NCBI GenBank assembly: GCA_928212115.1
Contig: CAKMRJ010003334.1
Location: 20,077,290-20,141,289, forward strand
DNA from: Lactuca virosa
Taxonomy: Eukaryota; Streptophyta; Magnoliopsida; Asterales; Asteraceae
Reading direction: 5' to 3'
DNA length: 64,000 nucleotides
Part shown: positions 32,690 to 43,075 of the stretch, in pieces
How the letters are laid out: every line of letters begins with the position of its first letter
How positions within the stretch are numbered: position 1 is the first letter of the stretch
The notes under the pieces: generated by a model
What the model saw: the letters and a program-made list of their open reading frames with translations, nothing else
What the model was told of the DNA's origin: nothing
Database searches by the model: none
Translations under genes and position numbers: made by a program

Positions 32690-32837
32690 ACTCGACGAGT
32701 TGGCTGCCCCACTCGTCGAGTAGCAGCGGGTTGGTCCGCATGCTTTAGTGACCTACTCGCCGAGTCCAAGAAGGGACTCGACGAGTAGGAGCTGGCAGAT
32801 GAAACCCTAAATCCCAGGATATTGCCCCCTATTTAAA
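32690..32837 (+). promoter_or_regulatory. Family A 5' LTR promoter: four ACTCGNCGAGT boxes and TATA box
   Basis: Perfect palindromes at 32690-32700, 32711-32721, 32756-32766 and 32777-32787 have central base A, T, C and A. TATTTAAA follows at 32830-32837. Confidence 0.65.
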
Positions 32838-33718
32838 GGATCATTGGCCTTCCCCAGCCTTCCATTTACAGTTCCTTGGTTTCCTTAAACCCTAAATCGT
32901 GTGTGTGTGTGTGTTTCTTTGGTGTGATAGACCTTGGAAGAGAGATCTTGGTGAGGAACACTTGGGGGAAACAAGTAAAATCAAGTTAGGAACTTGTGGG
33001 AAGCAAAGATATACATCAGTTGACACTCTCTGGAAGGTATTAAGCTGTCTCTTTGGCTCGTCTCATCATTAACCTCTTTTTGGGTGGGTTTTAGGAAAAG
33101 CTTTTGTGTTTGAGCCAAGATCTGAAGTTGCAACTTCAGATCTGGACTCCTTTTGGTCTCTAGATCCATAAAGGTAGCAACTTTGGCAAGTATAAGCCTT
33201 CCCTCAAGTGTTGGACTTCATTTCAAGCTTAGTTTTGTCATTTTAGGGCCATAAAGCTTTGCATGCACGTAAAGTTTGCAACTTTACGTGATAAGCAGGC
33301 CTTGGAAGGTTGGATCTGCAATCTGGAGCCTTTGTATGGCTCAAAAAGCATCTGTATGGATGAAGAACTGAAGGGACTCGGCGAGTCGTATGAACGAATC
33401 AGCGAGTCAGATGAAGATTGTCGTAGACTCGGCAAGTCAGTAGAGTAACTCGGCGGGTCCGTTGAAGATTGCCCAAGACACGGCGAGTTGGTAAAATTAG
33501 GCAAGAACTCGGCGAGTAGTCGAGGGTGCTCGACGAGTTGAGATTAACATGGACTGTTGACCTTGCCAGTTGACTTTGACTTTGACCAAGGGTTGACCAG
33601 TTGACTTTTGGGGGTATCTCGGGAATTTATGAACTTTGGGATGTGTTGGATATAGGTGGTGGAGTTGGTGGCGGTGATCCGGGAGTTGAGCTTTCTATTT
33701 CCAGTCGGCAGTTGCGAG

Positions 33719-34313
33719 GTGAGTTATCCTCACTATACTCAAGGGTCTAAGGTACCAAGGCCGGCCCTTTGAGTTGTTATTGGTTATGTTATGCTAGTAT
33801 GATCTGTTAGATTGGTATCCTAGAGGGTAGGATGATAATATGTGATATGTGGTATGACCTGTTAGTTTGGTATCCTAGAGGGTAGGATAATATTATGTGA
33901 TATGATCCGTAGATCAGTTGTGTCTACAGAGTGTTATGTGATTATCTGTTATATGTGCACATGTTTGTTTGGCAGTTGAGGCATATCTTCTTTGTGCAAA
34001 AGCCAATAGGCATGGGCATTACCACTTGTGGGTTGTGGGCCGTGAGTATTCCATCCCGAGGATGAATGGACTCATAGTATGTGGACATTCCAACCTGTTG
34101 GTTGTGGGCCTGGGGTATTCCATCCCGAGGATGATTGGGTCCATAGTATATTGGCATTCCAACCAGATGGTTGAGGGCCTGGGTTATTCCAACCCGATGG
34201 TTGACTGGACCCATAGTATGTTGTTTACGATTATTTGTGTAATATTGTGGGTATGGGTATTTTGGGGGAACTCACTAAGCTTCCGGGCTTACAGTTTCAG
34301 TTTATTGTTTCAG
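33719..34313 (+). other. Intron-like segment inside family A 5' LTR
   Basis: Donor GCGAG|GTGAGTT, acceptor TTATTGTTTCAG|GTAC. The same pair occurs in the 3' LTR (40980-41575). Confidence 0.45.
34005..34225. repeat. Minisatellite in family A 5' LTR
   Basis: About three to four units of 60-65 bp containing GGGGTATTCCATCCCGAGGA and CATAGTATG. Lies inside the intron-like segment. Confidence 0.9.
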
Positions 34314-34490
34314 GTACATCAAGGGATCGCAGCAAAGCGAATGCATGATCGTACAGCTCCTCATGATTTGTTTATGTTTCTGGGAAACTCTGATATTATA
34401 CATTTTGAAAACAAAGTTATAATGATTTTTAATGGTTTGAAACGTTTTTAAAGGTTTAAATTTGGCATGATTTTTATGGGTGTTACAAGT

Positions 34491-34503
34491 TGGTATCAGA
34501 GCC
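34491..34503 (+). other. Family A primer-binding site
   Basis: TGGTATCAGAGCC, three bases after the LTR; initiator tRNA-Met type. Confidence 0.92.
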
Positions 34504-35137
34504 TTGGTTTAAGTGAATTTGAGGAACACTCGTGTGACTCCAGTCTCAAATAAAGGAAAAGATTTTCAAAATGATTTTCAAATGGTTTTCAAAATAAGTA
34601 AGGGAGGATGCAGGATGTACGATCAGCCGAAGTCAGTAAGTTGACCCCAAAATACCATACAGTTATTTGATTATGCGATATGTTAGAACAGCATGCTAGT
34701 GCTAGGCTAGGGATCTTCAGGAATTGCATGATAAAATTGCTTGATTACATGATGCCTGGTAGCCTAGGGTTTTCCTCAATATGAGATTGACATCATTATT
34801 GTATTTGCTTAGTGTATGCATCACGATCGTACATAACTAAGATCTTATAGCCTGAGAATGTTTGGTTTGGCCTTATTTCCTATTCTTGTTTGATAAAGGG
34901 CTTAGGGTAGGATCAGGTATTCGAAAGTCTATAGGGTCCAGCGTTATGTATGACTAGCATACACTAGTGCTGCAGGGTTGGTGGAAGTTTCATGGATAAG
35001 TGGGTTGTGTGAGATCGGTAGGTCAGTTGTGAGACAGTTAGCCTTCCTCTAGGAGTGAGGTTGAGCGACCACCAGGTGTGTGTATAGTGTTAGGGTGTTG
35101 TGGTGATACTTGAGACAAATATGGGTAGGTGTGGAAG

Positions 35138-35157
35138 GTAGTAGGGGCCCATACTAC
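35138..35157 (+). other. Family A leader hairpin with palindromic loop GGGCCC
   Basis: GTAGTA (35138-35143) and TACTAC (35152-35157) enclose the 8-nt loop GGGGCCCA. The loop hexamer GGGCCC is self-complementary and has purines on both sides, like lentiviral dimerisation loops. The family C copies keep the stem and change the loop to AGGCCT or AGATCT. Confidence 0.72.
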
Positions 35158-35272
35158 TGAAAGCACAGGACCCATACACGTAGCAAGGAAGTCACAACCC
35201 CTAGGGTTTAGTCGGGAGTTGGTTCCCGATTATTTATGCAGATTGCTGATATCTTCTTGTTATATTTTCAGT

Positions 35273-36518
35273 ATGGTGGTTACGAGGCATTTCGTGACAG
35301 GATCCAGATCCGGATTAGGGTTGGGTGATCAGGAGGCCCCTGTAGCACCTGAGGTTATCGGTCAAGAGGGGCCATTGTTGACAGAGGATCGAGTCAGGGA
35401 GATCATCCGCGAGGAGGTGGTCGAGATTGTCCAGGGTTAGATTCCGGAGTTATTTGGGACTATCAAGTCCGCTATGATGGAGTACTTTGATGACCGATAT
35501 GCAGCCCTTACTGAGACAGTTTCCGCTGCAGCCACCGCGGCTGTAACAGCGGAAGGAAGGGGAGTGGGCCGAGTTTTTTAGTACCGGGACTTCGATAAAA
35601 TGAAGCCCCCGACTTTTGATGGTACTCATGATCCCATTGTAGCCATGAGGTGGCTGTCGGATGTGGAGGGGTGTTTGTTTACATGTTCATGTCCTACTAA
35701 CCAGAAGGTCAGATGTGCCCTGAACCTGCTGAGGTCCGGGGCAAAGGACTGGTGGAGATTGATGACGAGGTCGTATACGGATGACCAGAGAGCTGTTGTT
35801 ACTTGGGAACAGTTCAGGGACATGTTCCGTGCTCGCTACATTCCGAGGGTCGAGCATGAGCGATTATCTCAGGAGTTTTTGGAGGTGATACAGGGTACTG
35901 AGACGGTGACGGAGATCACCCGTATGTTTACTGATAGGTCGATGTTTTTCCCGGAGTTTGCCTCGGAGCAGGCTCAGATGACACGCTATCTGAGCATGCT
36001 CAAGACTGACATCCGTCAGTTTGTTGCCACTCAGAGATGCGATACTCTGGTGGAGTTACAGGAGGCCGCCAGGCGGCGTGAGTTAGAGATTGAGCTGCAG
36101 TAGAGGGAGCAGCGGCAGGCCCCGGCCCAGTCGCAGCCGGCGCCGAAGCGGTCCAAGACCACTGATACCAGGACTGGGGGACAGCCAGGCCGCACTTGTG
36201 GGAAGTTCGGAAAGGCTCATTAAGGGATGTGCTGAGCAGGGAATGGGTGCCACCGATGTGGCAAACAGGGACATCTGGCCAAGGATTGCAGGCAGCTGAC
36301 TCTGACTTCCGGAGTCAGGCTTTGTTATGATTATGAGCAGGTGGGCCATATGAAGGCCCAGTTTCCTCTACTAGCCGTCAAGCCGGCGCAGGCTCCAGTG
36401 CCGACTACCTTGAGGATCACGGATGGGAGACCAGTCAAGGCAGAGCCTCCGAAGGCTCAGGGTCGTGCCTTCAAGCTTACAGCCGAGGAGGCCAGGACAA
36501 CACCAGATGTGGTTGCTG
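35273..36518 (+). pseudogene. Ty3 family A gag
   Basis: The Gag frame (capsid plus nucleocapsid) assembles the particle around the genomic RNA. ATG 35273 is chosen because it follows an acceptor-like CAG and is in frame with the capsid. The retrotransposon-gag domain lies at 35600-36100 (KPPTFDGTHDP, then RSGAKDWWR, FRARYIP and LSQEFL). A CCHC knuckle CHRCGKQGHLAKDC is readable at about 36249-36290. In-frame stops lie at 35438 (TAG), 35579 (TAG), 36101 (TAG), 36221 (TAA) and 36233 (TGA); the three TAG and the TGA fit CAG to TAG and CGA to TGA changes. The frame ends at the donor-like site 36519. Read through, it stops at TGA 36626-36628. Confidence 0.9.
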
Positions 36519-36585
36519 GTATGTTTCTATCCTTACTCTCATTTGTTATATCTGTTATATGCTTATCTGTTGTACCTGTGATTAG
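36519..36585 (+). other. 67-bp intron-like segment between gag and pol frames
   Basis: GCTG|GTATGT starts it and CTGTGATTAG|GTAC ends it. The segment is T-rich (about half T), has no stop in the gag frame and encodes a hydrophobic run unlike Gag or protease. Its length (67, one more than a multiple of three) is exactly the offset between the gag frame and the pol frame. It splits the Gly-Thr-Phe-Leu block that normally precedes the protease DSG in plant Ty3 elements. Unspliced RNA would end Gag at 36626; spliced RNA would continue into Pol. Confidence 0.65.
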
Positions 36586-38840
36586 GTACGTTTTTAGTAA
36601 ACTCCTTACTCGCATTGGTGTTATTTGACTCAGGGGCGAGTCGGTCGTTTGTATCTCAGACTTTCAGTAGGGAGTTCAGTATGCCAGTAGGTGAGCTAGA
36701 GTGTCTGTTGCGAGTCTCCATCGCCAACGAACACGGGATTTCTGCTTCTTCGGTCTACCGAGGATGTGAGTTGGAGATTTTCGGAGTGTCCTTTCCGATA
36801 GACTTGATACCGATTCCCATGGGGGAGGTGTGCGTGATTGTAGGGATGGATTGGCTTAGTTGGTTCGGTGCTATGATAGATTGTGAGGGCCAGTGGGTGG
36901 TAGTTCGCACCCCAAGTGGGGGAGAACTGATTGTATATGGCGAGGGCACCAAAGTGGGATTAGGGTTCTGTTCAGCTGCCAGGGCTCGACAATATATTCA
37001 GCACGGGTGTGCGAGTTATCTAGCGTATGTGGTGGATACGCGGGCTAGGGATCCGACTCCATTTTCAGAGGTTCCAGTGGTTAGAGAGTTTGTTGACGTG
37101 TTCCCGTAAGAGTTATCAGGAGTACCTCCGGAGAGGCAGGTCGAGTTCCGGATCGACCTGGTGCCGGGTGTGGCTCCTATCGCCAAGGTGCCGTACCGAT
37201 TGGCGCCACCCGAGATGCAGGAGCTGTCATCACAGCTGCAGGAACTGCTGGGCAAGCAGTTCATTCGACCTAGCAGTTCTCCATGGGGAGCACCGATCCT
37301 CTTCGTCAGGAAGAAGGACGGCTCGCACCGGATGTACATTGATTATAGGGAGTTGAACAAGTTGACAGTGAAGAACCGTTATCCACTCCCGAGGATAGAT
37401 GATCTCTTTGATCAATTGCAGGGGGCATCATGGTTCTCCAATATGGATTTGAGGTCGGGGTATCATCATGTACGGGTCAGAGAGGAGGACGTGGAGAAGA
37501 CCGCGTTTCGGACTCGTTATGGTCATTACGAGTTCGTGGTGATGCCGTTTGGGCTCACCAACGCACCGGCAGTATTTATGGATCTGATGAATCGGGTCTG
37601 CAGACCGATGCTGGATCGCTCGGTCATCGTGTTTATAGATGATATCTTGGTGTATTCCAGGACTCGTGAGCAGCACGAGGAGCACCTCAGGGAGTTGTTG
37701 GGAGTTCTGAGACGAGAGCGGCTATATGCCAAGTTCTCGAAGTGCGAGTTTTGGTTACGGGAGGTCCAGTTCCTCGGGCACCTCGTTAACCAGGATGGGA
37801 TTTTGGTCAACCCGGCAAAAATCGAGGCAGTCATGCAGTGGGAGGTTCCGAAATCTCCCTCAGATATCAGGAGTTTTCTGGGATTAGCAGGGTACTACCA
37901 GAGATTCATACGGGATTTCTCCAAGATTGCAGTACCCCTCACTCGTCTAATAAGGAAGGGGGTGGATTTCCGGTGGGGCCCTGAGCAGCAAAGGGCGTTT
38001 GAGACCCTCCGTCAGCGTTTGTGTGAGGCTCCAGTTTTGACACTCCCGGAGGGAGTTGAGGATTTTGTGGTGTACTGTGATGCATCCATCACAGGTTTAG
38101 GGGCGGTCCTCATGCAGAGGGGACGAGTGATAGCCTACGCATTGCGGCAGATGAAGCCGCATGAGACGAGATATCCTACTCATGATTTAGAGCTGGGAGC
38201 GGTGGTGTTCTCTTTCAAGATATGGAGACATTACCTGTACGGGGGTCCGTTGTACCATATATACGGACCACAAGAGCTTGAGACACATCATGGTTCAGCC
38301 GAAACTAAATATGAGACAGCGCAGGTGGCTGGACGTAGTCAAGGACTGCGATTGCGAGATCCTTTACCACCCCGGTAAAGCGAATGTGGTTGCGGATGAT
38401 TTGAGCCGCAAGTCAGCGGGGTATTCCACCCCAGCGATATGTATGAGGATAGTGGTGGATTCTCTGCTTGTGAGTTTGATCAGAGATGCTCAGGTCGAGG
38501 GCATGCAGCCAGAGAATTGGAAGCTGGAGAGGATCAGCGGTGAGAACACCCGGTTTGTGCAGGATAGCCGGGGATTATTAACTCGATGTGGTCGGGTATG
38601 GGTTCCAATGTATGGTGGGGTCAGACAGACAGTCATGGAGGAGGCTCATAAGTCTCACTTCTCTATTCACCCGGGGGCCACCAAGATGTACCGGGATTTG
38701 AGTTTAAGCTATTGGTGGCCGTGCATGAAGCGAGGAATCGCTTGGTACGTCGAGATGTGCTTGACTTGTAGGATGGTCAAGGCCGATCACAGTGGACTTT
38801 ATTACCAAGCTGCCGAGGATGGCGAAGGGGTTTGATGCCA
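36586..38840 (+). pseudogene. Ty3 family A pol: protease, RT, RNase H, integrase zinc domain
   Basis: The protease has LFDSGASRSF (DSG catalytic) at about 36616, followed by a GMDWL block. RT at about 37161-37800 has YRELNKLTVKNRYPLPR, NMDLRSGYH, MPFGLTNAP and the active-site FIDDILVYS. RNase H starts VVYCDASITGLG. A TAA at 37107-37109 lies between protease and RT. A fifth G in 38241-38245 shifts the frame; the integrase then reads on with its HHCC zinc domain (HKSHFSIHPG, then CLTC) at 38640-38770. At about 38790 some 20-25 codons between zinc domain and catalytic core are missing and the frame changes again. All enzymatic blocks are recognisable, but the protein cannot be made intact. Confidence 0.92.
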
Positions 38841-39856
38841 TATGGGTCATCGTGGATCGATTAACCAAGAGTACCCATTTCTTGGCCATACGGGAGAGTT
38901 CATCGGCCGAGAAGTTGGCCGACGTATACGTCCGTGAGATCGTGGCTCGCCATGGCGTTCCGGTCTCCATTGTCTCCAATCGGGATGTTAGGTTTACCTC
39001 TCGTTTCTGGCAGAAGTTCCACGAGGAGCTGGGCACGCGGTTGCACTTCAGCCCAACATTCCATCCGCAGACTGACGGTCAGAGCGAGCGGACCATTCAG
39101 ACCCTCAAGGATATGTTGAGGGCGTGTGTCATTGATTTCGGTGGGAGCTGGGATTCCCACCTACCGCTTGCAGAGTTTGCCTACAACAACAACTATCATT
39201 CCAGCATTGGCGCCCTGCCTTTCGAGCTGTTTTATGGGCGGAGATGTCGCACCCCGGTTTGTTGGGGTGAGGTCGGACACAGGGTGATGGGACGGACGGA
39301 AGTAGTCTTGCAGACTACCGAGAAGATTCAGCAGATTAGGCAGTGACTGTAGACCGCTCAGAGTCGGCAGAAGAGTTACACCGACAGACGCCGATCTGAG
39401 CTAGAATTTCAGGTGGGTGATATGGTTCTCCTGAAGGTGTCAGCCTGGAATGGTGTGATCCGCTTCAGGAAGAGAGGGAAATTGGGTCCCCGTTACATTG
39501 GGCCGTTCAGGATCATTGCCAGGGTTGGCAAGGTGGCTTACAGGCTAGAGCTACGGGGGGAGCTTAGTCGGATCCACAACACTTTCCACGTTTCTTAATT
39601 GCGAAAGTGCATTATGGATCAGGAGGCAGTGGTGTCGCTGGATGATATTCAGGTCGATGAACGCCTGAATTACGTGGAGAGGCCTGTGGCTATAGTAGAG
39701 AGGAAGATGAAAGTTCTGAGGAACAACGAGATACCTTTGGTTAATGTACAATGGGAACATCGTAGGGGGTCCGAGTGGACGTGGGAGCCAGAGGCAGAGA
39801 TGCGGGAGCACTATCCGAAGCTGTTAGCCGCGGCAGACTTCGAGGACGAAGTCTAG
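38791..39856 (+). pseudogene. Ty3 family A pol: integrase core, C-terminal barrel, chromodomain
   Basis: The frame begins inside the core (DFITKLPR). Catalytic residues are visible in VDRLTKSTHF, the block ending RDVRFTSRFW, and the E of TDGQSERTIQ. TGA 39344-39346 and TAG 39350-39352 break it. The C-terminal barrel follows (VGDMVLLKVSAWNGVIRF, GPRYIGPFRI), then TAA 39596-39598 just after NTFHVS. The chromodomain (DDIQVDERLNY, then VQWEHRRGSEWTWEPE) ends at the natural TAG 39854-39856. The stops fit CGA to TGA, CAG to TAG and CAA to TAA. The HHCC and chromodomain combination identifies a chromovirus. Confidence 0.92.
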
Positions 39857-39860
39857 TTCA

Positions 39861-39873
39861 AGTGGGGGAGAAT
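39861..39873 (+). other. Family A polypurine tract
   Basis: AGTGGGGGAGAAT between the pol stop and TGTAATGCCC. Confidence 0.88.
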
Positions 39874-39932
39874 TGTAATGCCCTGATTTTTAGGTATTGT
39901 TTCATGTAAGAATCTTCTTGGTTTCAAGGTCT

Positions 39933-40080
39933 ACTCGACGAGTTGGCTGCCCCACTCGTCGAGTAGCAACGGGTTGGTCCGCGTGTTTTAGTGACCTACT
40001 CGCCGAGTCCAAGAAGGGACTCGACGAGTAGGAGCTGGCAGATGAAACCCTAAATCCCGGAGTATTTCCCCCTATTTAAA
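39933..40080 (+). promoter_or_regulatory. Family A 3' LTR promoter boxes and TATA box
   Basis: The same four ACTCGNCGAGT palindromes and TATTTAAA as in the 5' LTR. All four palindromes are intact in both LTRs although surrounding sequence has drifted. Confidence 0.65.
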
Positions 40081-40979
40081 GGATCATTGGCCTTCCCCAG
40101 CCTCCCCTTTACAGTTCCTTGGCACCCTTAAACCCTAAATTGTGTGTGTGTGTGTTTCTTTGGTGTGATAGAGCTTGGAAGAGAGATCTTGGTGAGGAAC
40201 ACTTGGGGGAAACAATTAAAATCAAGCTTGCAACTTGTAGGAAGCAAATATATACATCAGTTGACACTCTCTGGAAGGTATTAAGCTGTCTCTTTGGCTC
40301 ATCTCATATTTAACCTCTTTTTGGGTGGGTTTTAGGAAAAGATTTTGTGTTTGAACCAAGATCTGAAGTTGCAACTTCAGATCTGGACTCCTTTTGGTCT
40401 CTAGATCCATAAAGGTAGCAGCTTTGGCAAGTATGAGCCTTCCCTCAAGTGTTGGACTTCATTTCAAGCTTAGTTTTGTCATTTTAGGGCCTTAAAGGTT
40501 TGTATGCACGTAAAGTTTGCAACTTTACGTGTTAAGCAGGCCTTGGAAGGTTGGATCTGCAATCTGGAGCCTTTGCATGGCTCAAAAAGCATCTGTATGG
40601 ATGAAGGACTGAAGGGACTCATCAAGTCATATGAACGACTCGGCGAGTCAGATGAAGATTGTTGTAGACTCGGCGAGTCAGTAGAGTGACTCGGCGGGTC
40701 CATTGAAGATTGCCCTGGACTCGGCGAGTCGGTGAGTGACTCGGCGAGTTGGTAAAATTAGGCAAAAACTCAGCGAGTAGTCGAGGGTGCTCGACGAGTT
40801 GAGGTTAACATGGACTGTTGACCTTTCCAGTTGACTTTGACTTTGAGCAATGGTTGACCAGTTGACTTCTGGGGGTATCTCGGGAATTTATGAACTTTGG
40901 GATGTGTTGGATATAGGTGGTGGAGTTGGTGGCGGTGATCCGGGAGTTGAGCTTTCTATTTCCAGTTGGCAGTTGCGAG

Positions 40980-41575
40980 GTGAGTTATCCTCACTATACT
41001 CAAGGGTCTAAGGCACCAAGGGTGGCCCTTTGAGTTGTTATTGGTTATGTTATGCTAGTATGATCTGTTAGATCGGTATCCTAGAGGGTAGGATGATAAT
41101 ATGTGATATGTGGTATGACCTGTTAGTTTGGTATCCTAGAGGGTAGGATAATATTATGTGATATGATACGTTAGATCAGTTGTGTTTACATACTGTTATG
41201 TGATTATCTGTTATATGTGCACATGTTTGTTTGGCGGTTGAGGCTTATCTGCTTTGTGCGAAAGCCAATAGGCATGGGCATTCCAAACTATGGGTTGTGG
41301 GCCGTGAGTATTCCATCCCGAGGATGACTGGACTCATAGTATGTGGGCATTCCAAGCTGTTGGTTGTGGTCCTGGGGTATTCCATCCCGAGGATGATTGG
41401 ACCCATAGTATGTTGGCATTCCAACCGGATGGTTGAGGGCCTGGGGTATTCCAACCCGATGGTTGACTGGACCCATATTATGCTGTTTACGATTATATGT
41501 GTATTATTGTGGGTATGGGTATTTTGGGGGAATTCACTAAGCTTACGGGCTTACAGTTTCAGTTTATTGTTTCAG
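40980..41575 (+). other. Intron-like segment inside family A 3' LTR
   Basis: GCGAG|GTGAGTT to TTATTGTTTCAG|GTAC, 596 bp, same as 33719-34313. Confidence 0.4.
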
Positions 41576-42758
41576 GTACATCAGGGGATCGCGACAAGGC
41601 GAAGGCATGATCGTACAGCTCCTCATGATTTGTTTATGTTTCTGGGAAACTCTGATATCATACATTTTGAAAACAAAATTGTAATGATTTTTAATGGTTT
41701 GAAACGTTTTTAAAGGTTTAAATTTGGCATGATTTTTATGGGTGTTACAGCTAGGGTTTGCTCACCCTCAGCCTCCATCAGCCTCCTTGAGATCTGAGAA
41801 ACCATAATTTATTTCCTCCTTTATTTAAGCCCTTTTTGGTGTTCGTTGAAGTCTTTGAAGGAAGGAAGAAGAAAAAGTAAGTTAAGATTCAACAAGTAAG
41901 TTGTCATCATTTGTTCTAGCACTCTTCTGGACCTTTGTAAGTGTCCAAGAGTCGATTTTTATCATGATAGGTTGTTAGATCTTGAGTTTTGTCCCTAAAT
42001 CTTCATGTTATTGTTGGTTGGAGTGGTGAGATCTCATAACGTTAACAACTTTATGAATCTTTGGAACATTTGACATGATTGTTGGTTTAGATCTGAAGTT
42101 TAGTTGGGTTTTGAGCCACGCATGAGATTTCTACGGGAAAAACCCTTATTTTGCCTCATTATAGCTTCAAGACATGTATTGGACATACATGTCCATAAAG
42201 CACCAACTTTTATGTTGGTTTTGATATTAGAAACCCTTCTGGAGCAAATAAGTTAAATACTTTCTGGAATAAATGCATAATGAATGAAGTTGTGTCTTAT
42301 CTAGCCTTTTTGGAACATAGGGTTTGAGATTTTGACCTTTTGGGTGGTCTTAACGGGTAAAGTTGGAAACTTTATCCTTTTAGACCTTGTTTTGGACCAG
42401 ATGTGAGCTTTGGAACTCTTGGGATCGAAGAAAATAGCTTAACCCATTAAGCTGTTGAAAACCCTAGTGCCCACGGCATGACATAAGGTCGCCTCGACGT
42501 GACATAAGGTCGCCTCGACGTGGCGATTAGGAAAATTGCGACTGTCTAGTTGTTTAAGGGCCACGACATGGGCATGGACAGCCACGACGTGGCGGTTGAC
42601 TAACGTCAATGTTGACCATTGACTTTTGACTTGAGTTAGCTTCTGGTCAAACTTCTAGTTTTGGATGAAAAGCTAAGGACTTATCTGGTATAACTAGGTG
42701 GTGTGTAACATCAATATTCTGGTAGTGAGAGCAGTAGCAGTTGGGCATTGATTGAGAG

Positions 42759-43014
42759 GTGAGTCTTCTCACCACACTTGTTGGTCGAAGCCACCAATAC
42801 CGGCCCACTGATTTGTATATATAGGATGTGTCTATGTGACTATTGCTCGTATGATTGTATGTTGTATGCATGGAGCCAAACTGGGCTCGGAGTCATTATG
42901 GACTTAAGGTTGACACGGACCCGAGGGTTTATACGGACCCGACACAACTACGTGTTGTTACATAAAGCCATTATGGACTCGAGATTGATAAGGACCTTAC
43001 ACAACAACGTGCTG

Positions 43015-43075
<61 letters not shown>

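Larger units (their letters stand above)
32631..34487 (+). mobile_element. Family A 5' LTR
   Basis: It starts TGTAACGCCCCGATTTTC and ends ATGGGTGTTACA (1857 bp). It holds four ACTCGNCGAGT palindromes, a TATA box, further ACTCGGCGAGT-type copies at 33375-33540, donor GAG|GTGAGTT (33719), a 64-bp minisatellite (34005-34225) and acceptor TTGTTTCAG (34313). It has no genes; the short frames are incidental. Confidence 0.93.
34488..35272 (+). mobile_element. Family A leader
   Basis: Noncoding leader from PBS to gag ATG. It contains a palindromic-loop hairpin at 35138-35157 and ends with a pyrimidine-rich TATATTTTCAG (acceptor-like, ending 35271) one base before ATG 35273. The first 250 bp are shared with 7896-8150. 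Confidence 0.75.
32631..41749 (+). mobile_element. Family A: nearly full-length Ty3 chromovirus
   Basis: A 9.1-kb element: 5' LTR, PBS, leader, gag, pol, chromodomain, PPT, 3' LTR. Flanks GCTAT (32626-32630) and GCTAG (41750-41754) match at four of five bases, as expected for an aged duplication. It is inserted in the family B LTR. The LTRs differ by eye at about one base in twenty. Domain order (protease, RT, RNase H, integrase, chromodomain) and LTR start are those of the Del/Tekay group of plant chromoviruses. It has numerous stops, one frameshift and one deletion in pol, so it is no longer autonomous. Confidence 0.95.
39874..41749 (+). mobile_element. Family A 3' LTR
   Basis: It starts TGTAATGCCCTGATTTTT and ends ATGGGTGTTACA (1876 bp). 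ACTCGNCGAGT boxes lie at 39933, 39954, 39998 and 40019, TATTTAAA at 40073-40080, further boxes at 40617-40800, donor at 40980, minisatellite 41265-41480, acceptor at 41575. Confidence 0.93.
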
